Shown here: positions 13,822 through 18,191 of the stretch, piece by piece
How positions within the stretch are numbered: position 1 is the first letter of the stretch
Layout of the letters: each line of letters opens with the position of its first letter
DNA from: RGIG250 sp964540025
Lineage (GTDB): Bacteria > Bacillota > Negativicutes > Selenomonadales > Selenomonadaceae
NCBI GenBank assembly: GCA_964540025.1
Contig: CAZIKQ010000037.1
Location: 1-18,191, forward strand
Length of the DNA: 18,191 bases
Reading direction: 5' to 3'
Translations under genes and position numbers: made by a program
Notes under the pieces: generated by a model
What the model was told of the DNA's origin: nothing
The model's input: only the letters and a program-made list of their open reading frames with translations
Databases searched by the model: none

Positions 13822-14745
13822 ATGATGAAAAAATTACCTGGCAAAAAATTGGCGCTGGCCCTTGCGATGGGGGCGGCTGTCACCGGAACCACCCTTTACG
13901 CCGCCCCTTTGGCTCTGGCCAACGTCAGCGACGCAGCGCTGGCGGCGGAAGCGGAAAACTCGGCCACTAAAGGCGTAACCGCCTGGGAAGAGGGAAAAAT
14001 CGTAGCCTGCGGCATCGGCGTGCCCCCGGCGAACGCCCTTTCCCCGGCTCAGGGCCGGGCGCTGGCATTGACGGCGGCCCGGATTGAAGCCATGCGGAAT
14101 CTGCTGACGACGGCGGAGGGTATTCAACTGTCGGCAGATACGACAATAGAAAATCTGATGGTCAGCAACGACACCATCAAGACCCACGTGGAAGGCTCCC
14201 TTAAAGGGGCGAAGATGGTAGGGGAACCGAAGTTTTTGGAGGACGGAAGCTGCATCGTGACCATGTCGGCTCCCCTTTACGGGGCCACCAGCCTGGCATC
14301 GGTGGTGATGCCGGAATACGCTAAAACCATCCAGAAGCAGGACTTTGCGCCGGTGACGCCCAGCTATGCGCCAACTCAGGAAGTGCAGACGGCTGCCTAT
14401 ACTGGAGTAGTGGTAGACGCGGCGGGAATGGGTCTGGAGGGCACCTTCTCCCCGGTGATCTACGACACGAACGGGCGAATCGTTTATGGGGCGCAGAATA
14501 TCGATTACACGGCGGCCATCAACAACGGCATGGTAGGCTACGCCCGGGAGCTTACGGCGGCAACCGGCGGCTCCTCCCGGGCGGGCACGAATCCCCTGGT
14601 CCTCAAGGCGGTGGAAGTGCGGGGCGGACAGAACTCCACGAACCCCGTCAACGTAGTGGTGAGCGTAGAGGACGCCGACAAGATTTTGTACGCGAACGCG
14701 AAGAGCGGCTTCCTGAGCAAATGCGCGGTTGTCTTCGTGCGCTGA
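13822..14745 (+). CDS. Secreted LPP20-domain protein, 307 aa
   Basis: The start is ATG 13822 or the adjacent ATG 13825; the ribosome binding site is poor (GAGAG). The signal peptide is cut near LALA/N (residue 34) and there is no lipid-site Cys. Residues about 50-155 match the LPP20 family: GVTAWEEGKIVACGIGVPP, a helix with AQGRALALTAARIEAMRNLL, then VEGSLKGAKMVGEPKFLEDGSCIVTMSAPLYG. The 'A...A..dA++NL' helix and 'V.G...GA.vv' strand are diagnostic. The C-terminal half (TGVVVDAAGMGLEGTFSPVIYDTNGRIVYG) is a second beta-rich domain I associate with deltaproteobacterial and diderm envelope proteins. Its signal peptide resembles that of the gene at 5763. Confidence 0.8.
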   Translation: MMKKLPGKKLALALAMGAAVTGTTLYAAPLALANVSDAALAAEAENSATKGVTAWEEGKIVACGIGVPPANALSPAQGRALALTAARIEAMRNLLTTAEGIQLSADTTIENLMVSNDTIKTHVEGSLKGAKMVGEPKFLEDGSCIVTMSAPLYGATSLASVVMPEYAKTIQKQDFAPVTPSYAPTQEVQTAAYTGVVVDAAGMGLEGTFSPVIYDTNGRIVYGAQNIDYTAAINNGMVGYARELTAATGGSSRAGTNPLVLKAVEVRGGQNSTNPVNVVVSVEDADKILYANAKSGFLSKCAVVFVR

Positions 14746-14790
14746 CGGGGAAGCGCCCCAAGGCGGCGAATCCGGCGGCGAGTTGAAAGG

Positions 14791-14840
14791 AGAGCTTCGA
14801 GGGACGGCCAGGGCCGTTTTATTCGGAGCTCTTTACTTTT
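14791..14840 (+). terminator. Probable terminator or attenuator before the last cluster gene
   Basis: Outer arms AGAGCT...AGCTCT (14791-14796 with 14827-14832, extended by CGA/TCG across a bulge) enclose a smaller ACGGC/GCCGT hairpin followed by TTTT. The whole is followed by TTTACTTTT. It could end transcription after the LPP20 gene, or reduce it before the gene at 14858. Confidence 0.5.
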
Positions 14841-14857
14841 AGGAAGGTGTCTGACCT

Positions 14858-15904
14858 ATGGAGGAAAAAACAAACAAGCGGATAAAGGGGTTTAAGGGGG
14901 CCGCCTGCGGGCTGGCGCTGGCCCTCGTTACCGGCCTAACGTGCTTTGCCCCGACGGCGGAGGGGGCCGCGCTGGCCGGGGAGACCGGTCAGGCCGACCG
15001 GGCCTATGCGGAAGCGTGTTCCGCCAGGGAGCCGGGGGAGAAAGTCCCCGCCTGGCTGGCCGGGCCCGGCGGCGGAAGCCGGGAGGAGGCGGCCAGGCTG
15101 GCCAAGGCCGAACCCAGCCTATACCTGGAGAAAATAGAGGGCGGGGCCCGGGGGGATTATCTGGCGGCAAAAGAAACGCTGGCGGCGGCTTGGGACCGCC
15201 TCCGGGCAAAAGAGCCGGAGCGGCGGACGGTGGACCCGGCGGTCCGAAGCGGCTATGTAACGGCCATAAAAGCCATCAACCGCTCCCTGGCCGCCGAGCC
15301 CCGTTACTGGCGGAGCTACGCCTTGGGCTCCCTGATTTACCGGGGCTACGGAGGGATAGGCCAGGCAGAGCGCTACGCCGGGCAGGCGCTGGCGCTGCTG
15401 CGGATACGCCTGGAGCGTGACGAGGGGGACGTCTGGGCCCATTTGGCGCTGGCGGTCATGGGACTGGCCGGGGAAGGCCGCTTCTGGCCGGAAGGGGAGC
15501 CGACGGCCCGCCGGGAAGCGGAGCGGGTGCTTGAACTTTGCGGCTACGGCGCCCCGCTGGAGAACGGAGCGGCGTATCGCCTGCCGGATATTCCCGTGAA
15601 GAATTTCTTTCCCAATTTTGATACCAGCCGCCCAATGTCCGGGGCGAAAAGATCGCTGAGCGGCGGCGACCGGGCCTTTTGCGGGTTCATCGCCGCCCTG
15701 GCGCTGGGGGATGACCGGAGCGGGGCCTTGGCCGGAGCCGTCCAGGCCCATTCGACCGCCAGCTCTTCCCTCCCCGCTTTGGCCCTTGCAGGCCGGGAGG
15801 CGGCGGAGCTAGATGAGGCGGCGGGCGGCAAAGGCGAACACACCCGGGTATTCTTGCTCAAATGTCTCCTGGCTCTCCCCGAGGAAATCGGCCTGGGGCA
15901 ATAA
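14858..15904 (+). CDS. Secreted TPR-like protein, 348 aa
   Basis: AGGAAGG lies 10 nt before the ATG. After a charged N-terminus a hydrophobic segment (GAACGLALALVTGLTCF) gives a signal peptide ending near AEGAA. The rest is Ala/Leu/Gly/Glu-rich helices. RSGYVTAIKAINRSLAAEPRYWRSYALGSLIYRGYGG and IGQAERYAGQALALLRIRLERDEGDVWAHLALAVMGLAGEG have the small/large residue spacing of tetratricopeptide repeats. This would make it an extracytoplasmic protein-binding scaffold, a common companion of envelope assembly machines. The C-terminal part (from FFPNFDTSR) is a helical region of unknown type. GC content is the highest in the window. It is followed by a strong terminator, so it is the end of the cluster. 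Confidence 0.7.
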   Translation: MEEKTNKRIKGFKGAACGLALALVTGLTCFAPTAEGAALAGETGQADRAYAEACSAREPGEKVPAWLAGPGGGSREEAARLAKAEPSLYLEKIEGGARGDYLAAKETLAAAWDRLRAKEPERRTVDPAVRSGYVTAIKAINRSLAAEPRYWRSYALGSLIYRGYGGIGQAERYAGQALALLRIRLERDEGDVWAHLALAVMGLAGEGRFWPEGEPTARREAERVLELCGYGAPLENGAAYRLPDIPVKNFFPNFDTSRPMSGAKRSLSGGDRAFCGFIAALALGDDRSGALAGAVQAHSTASSSLPALALAGREAAELDEAAGGKGEHTRVFLLKCLLALPEEIGLGQ

Positions 15905-15948
15905 GCTGTTGAAGGATTGCCCACCGGGACGCTTTGAGGTCAGCCCGT

Positions 15949-15987
15949 AAAAATACCGCGCGGTCTCTCGGGAACGCGCGGTATTTT
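15949..15987. terminator. Strong terminator at the end of the secreted cluster
   Basis: A perfect stem AAAATACCGCGCG / CGCGCGGTATTTT (15950-15962 with 15975-15987) has a 12-nt loop. The A/T ends of the stem provide the U-run in either direction. It lies 45 nt after the stop of the last cluster gene and separates it from typA. Confidence 0.85.
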
Positions 15988-16042
15988 ATGGATGGGGGAT
16001 TTGTCCGGCCCGTCCGGGTAATTTTGCCGGGACAGAAAATCA

Positions 16043-16071
16043 TTGACACCAAAAAGATTATATAATATTAT
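16043..16071 (+). promoter_or_regulatory. Promoter of typA
   Basis: A consensus TTGACA (16043-16048) and TATTAT (16066-16071) are separated by 17 nt. The nearby TATAAT at 16061 would leave only 12 nt, so the TATTAT is preferred. It drives a leader of about 125 nt before the typA start. Confidence 0.75.
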
Positions 16072-16079
16072 GAAATTTA

Positions 16080-16127
16080 CTGACACAAAAAATTCGCAGG
16101 TTGTTTTTTGCGGGCTTTTTTGGTCAG
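16080..16127 (+). promoter_or_regulatory. Long imperfect hairpin in the typA leader
   Basis: The arms CTGAC..AAAAAA..CGC (16080-16097) pair with GCG..TTTTTT.GTCAG (16110-16127), leaving a loop rich in T. The structure lies wholly between the promoter and the ribosome binding site. It is AT-rich and would melt or re-form with temperature, so an RNA-level control of typA is possible, but no function is shown. Confidence 0.4.
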
Positions 16128-16202
16128 CCGTTATTTGTCGAAAACCGCTTTTGCGCAGGAGCCATATTTTATTGTAGAAACAACAGGAGGAAGGATTTTC
16201 AA

Positions 16203-18032
16203 ATGACCACCAGGGAAAATTTGCGTAACGTCGCCATTATTGCTCACGTTGACCATGGCAAAACCACGCTGGTTGACGCCATGCTGAAGCAGAGCCACGT
16301 GTTCCGGGCCAACGAACAGGTAGCGGAACGGGTCATGGACTCCGGCGATATCGAACGGGAGCGGGGCATTACCATTCTTTCCAAGAATACCGCCATCATG
16401 TACAAGGATGTGAAGATAAACATCGTGGACACCCCGGGCCATGCGGATTTCGGCGGCGAGGTGGAGCGGGTGCTGAACATGGTTGACGGTGTTCTCCTGC
16501 TGGTGGATGCCTTTGAAGGGCCCATGCCCCAGACGAAATACGTCCTCCGGAAGGCCCTGGAGCAGAAGCTGAAGCCCATCGTGGTCATCAATAAGATCGA
16601 CCGGCCGGACCAGCGGGTGAACGACGTTTACGACGAAGTTCTGGAGCTGTTCATGGAGCTGGACGCCGATGACGACCAGCTGGACTTCCCGGTAGTGTAC
16701 TGCGCGGCCCGGGACGGTATCGCCAAGCTGGATATGGCGGATGACAACAGCGACCTTACCCCCCTCTTTGAGATGATGATCAAGGAGCTTCCCGCGCCCA
16801 AAGGAGATGCTGAGGGGCCCCTCCAAATGATGGTGACCACCCTGGAGGCGGACGATTACGTGGGCCGGGTGGCGATCGGCCGCATTATCCGGGGAACCGC
16901 CACGGTGAACCAAAACGTTATCCTCACCGATGGGGACCACGAGAAAAAGGCAAAGATCGGCAAGATCTTCGTCTATCAGGGGCTGAAGCGGGTAGAGGTT
17001 CCCTCTGCCTCCATGGGGGATATCGTGGCCTTCACCGGCCTGGCCGACGTAGCCATCGGGCAGACCGTGGCCGACGCCGCCGCTCCGGAGGCGCTTCCGG
17101 CCATCAATATCGACGAGCCCACCCTCTCCATGACCTTTGGGGTCAATACCAGCCCCTTTGCCGGACAGGAAGGTCAGTTCGTCACCAGCCGCCACATCCG
17201 GGACCGCCTGTTCAAGGAAGTGGAGACAAACGTAAGCCTGCGGGTGGAGGAAACCGATTCCGCCGATACCTTCAAGGTTTCCGGCCGGGGAGAGCTTCAC
17301 CTTTCCATCCTCATCGAGACCATGCGCCGGGAGGGCTACGAGCTGCAGGTGGGGAAGCCGGAGGTCATTTACAAGACAATTAACGGCCAGCTCTGCGAGC
17401 CCATCGAAAACCTGACAGTGGAAGTGCCCCAGGAATATATGGGAACCGTCATGGAGCTGCTGGGCACCCGTAAGGCAGAGCTGGTGAACATGACGGAGGT
17501 GGCCTCCTACATCCGGATGGAATACGTCATTCCCGCCCGGGGGCTCATCGGCTTTCGTTCCGCCCTTCTGACAAATACCAAGGGCAACGGCATCATGAAC
17601 CATGTCTTCCACGGCTACGTTCCCTACAAGGGGGATATGCCCAGCCGTACCCATGGCTCCCTGGTGGCCTTCGAGCAGGGAGAGACCACCGGTTACGGCA
17701 TCTTCACCCTTCAGGACCGGGGCGTGATGTTCATTTCCCCGGGCCAGTCCGTATACGAGGGCATGATCGTCGGGGAGAATACCCGGGAACTGGATATTGA
17801 CATCAATCCCTGCAAAGCAAAGCACGTTTCCAATATGCGCACCTCCGCCTCCGACGAGGCCATCCGCCTGGTGCCTCCCCGGATCCTCAGCCTGGAGCAG
17901 GCTCTGGAATACATCAATGACGACGAGATGGTGGAGGTCACTCCACAGAACATCCGCCTGCGGAAAGCCGTCCTTGACCATACTGCCCGGGGCCGGGCCA
18001 GGAAAAACGCCATCAAGGCGGCAGGGAAATAA
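16203..18032 (+). CDS. typA: Translational GTPase TypA/BipA
   Basis: At 609 residues this is the full family length (about 605-615). TypA/BipA is an EF-G-like ribosome-binding GTPase that helps 50S assembly and growth at low temperature or under stress. The G motifs are present: AHVDHGKT (G1, 14-21), RGITI (G2), DTPGHADF (G3), NKID (G4) and a CAA variant at the G5 position. Domain II follows around RVAIGRIIRG, then the EF-G III/V-like domains (GRGELHLSILIETMRREGYE; MGTVMELLGTRKAEL). The family C-terminal domain contains TRTHGSLV-like SRTHGSLVAFE, SPGQSVYEGMIVGEN and the terminal ALEYINDDEMVEVTPQNIRLRK. The start at 16203 is chosen for AGGAGGAAGG upstream and the conserved N-terminus; an earlier in-frame codon at 16101 adds 34 non-family residues and is rejected. 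It has its own promoter and terminator. Confidence 0.97.
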   Translation: MTTRENLRNVAIIAHVDHGKTTLVDAMLKQSHVFRANEQVAERVMDSGDIERERGITILSKNTAIMYKDVKINIVDTPGHADFGGEVERVLNMVDGVLLLVDAFEGPMPQTKYVLRKALEQKLKPIVVINKIDRPDQRVNDVYDEVLELFMELDADDDQLDFPVVYCAARDGIAKLDMADDNSDLTPLFEMMIKELPAPKGDAEGPLQMMVTTLEADDYVGRVAIGRIIRGTATVNQNVILTDGDHEKKAKIGKIFVYQGLKRVEVPSASMGDIVAFTGLADVAIGQTVADAAAPEALPAINIDEPTLSMTFGVNTSPFAGQEGQFVTSRHIRDRLFKEVETNVSLRVEETDSADTFKVSGRGELHLSILIETMRREGYELQVGKPEVIYKTINGQLCEPIENLTVEVPQEYMGTVMELLGTRKAELVNMTEVASYIRMEYVIPARGLIGFRSALLTNTKGNGIMNHVFHGYVPYKGDMPSRTHGSLVAFEQGETTGYGIFTLQDRGVMFISPGQSVYEGMIVGENTRELDIDINPCKAKHVSNMRTSASDEAIRLVPPRILSLEQALEYINDDEMVEVTPQNIRLRKAVLDHTARGRARKNAIKAAGK

Positions 18033-18085
18033 TAGTAACCTATAATCGGTCTCATTGGCTCCCCTGTAGGTTGGCATGAGCACTT

Positions 18086-18106
18086 AAGCCACTGAAAGTG
18101 GCTTTT
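18086..18106 (+). terminator. Rho-independent terminator of typA
   Basis: The stem AAGCCACT/AGTGGCTT (18086-18093 with 18097-18104) has a GAA loop and is followed by TTTTA. It lies about 55 nt after the typA stop. A weaker outer pairing (GCAC with GTGC) could extend the stem. Confidence 0.8.
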
Positions 18107-18107
18107 A

Positions 18108-18191
18108 GTGCGAGCCATGCAAACTACTTAGCGATTGCCGAGTTGCAAGACGATGGCAGAGCTTAGTAGTTTGTAGGAGCTGTCAGCGAAG
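18108..18191 (+). other. Structured sequence at the window edge, possible group II intron 5' end
   Basis: Directly after the terminator T-run the sequence reads GTGCG, the usual first bases of bacterial group II introns. Class C introns of this group insert just downstream of terminator hairpins. A strong inverted repeat follows, CAAACTACTTAGC with GCTTAGTAGTTTG (18120-18132 with 18161-18173, one mismatch), with a nested TGCC/GGCA. No domain V or reverse transcriptase is within the window, so the identity is only a suggestion; a transposon end or palindromic repeat is also possible. Confidence 0.35.

Noticed and set aside
16061..16066. TATAAT as -10 box of typA
   Set aside because: Only 12 nt from TTGACA; the TATTAT at 16066 gives the proper 17 nt.
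16101..16202. Upstream in-frame start for typA adding 34 residues
   Set aside because: It lies within the leader hairpin, lacks a ribosome binding site, and the conserved family N-terminus begins at the ATG at 16203 behind AGGAGGAAGG.
16131..18083. 650-codon open frame antisense to typA
   Set aside because: It mirrors the codon pattern of the certain typA gene in GC-rich DNA and shows no protein motif.

Overview
The window looks like part of the chromosome of an anaerobic, diderm Firmicute, most likely a Negativicute. This is an inference. The final gene is a Firmicutes-like typA/bipA, there is a short clostridial-type ferredoxin-thioredoxin-reductase-like protein, and a long run of secreted proteins belongs to families that normally work at an outer membrane (CsgG, FlgT-like, LPP20). 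No rRNA, tRNA or full transposase is visible.

Layout. (1) 1-1823: leader-distal part of a type I-F-like CRISPR array, with 31 repeats (the first cut by the window edge) and 30 spacers, transcribed on +. No cas gene is in the window. (2) 1824-3100: an AT-richer phage remnant abutting the last repeat. It holds the C-terminal part of a polyvalent phage protein with an ADP-ribosyltransferase-like domain, then two small ORFs. (3) 3162-3948: a conserved hypothetical gene and a small Fe-S FTR-like protein, closed by a bidirectional terminator at 4139-4196. (4) 4242-5541, minus strand: an acidic protein built from two copies of one domain, and an XRE-type repressor. (5) 5553-5610: an unusually compact divergent promoter whose two -35 boxes overlap, carrying three ATGTGA repeats. 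(6) 5763-15904, plus strand: eleven consecutive genes, all with N-terminal signal peptides. (7) 16043-18191: typA with its own promoter and terminator, followed at the window edge by a structured sequence that may be the 5' end of a group II intron.

The region that best deserves the label 'undescribed system' is 5763-15904. Its core (7188-13214) is six tightly spaced or overlapping genes. One is a recognisable CsgG-family protein and one is FlgT-like. The other four carry the same N-terminal pattern (a hydrophobic beta strand, a helix, then a strand around 'F.VVD') typical of the CsgG/TolB-N/LpoB fold group. Around them lie an LPP20-domain protein, a CAP-domain protein, a proline-rich protein, a TPR-like protein and a helical repeat protein. 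My reading is an envelope-spanning assembly or secretion apparatus made of paralogous periplasmic or outer-membrane parts, possibly controlled by the divergent XRE regulator. The fold assignments for the four unnamed members, the complex and the regulation are inferences from sequence pattern and gene order, not demonstrated.
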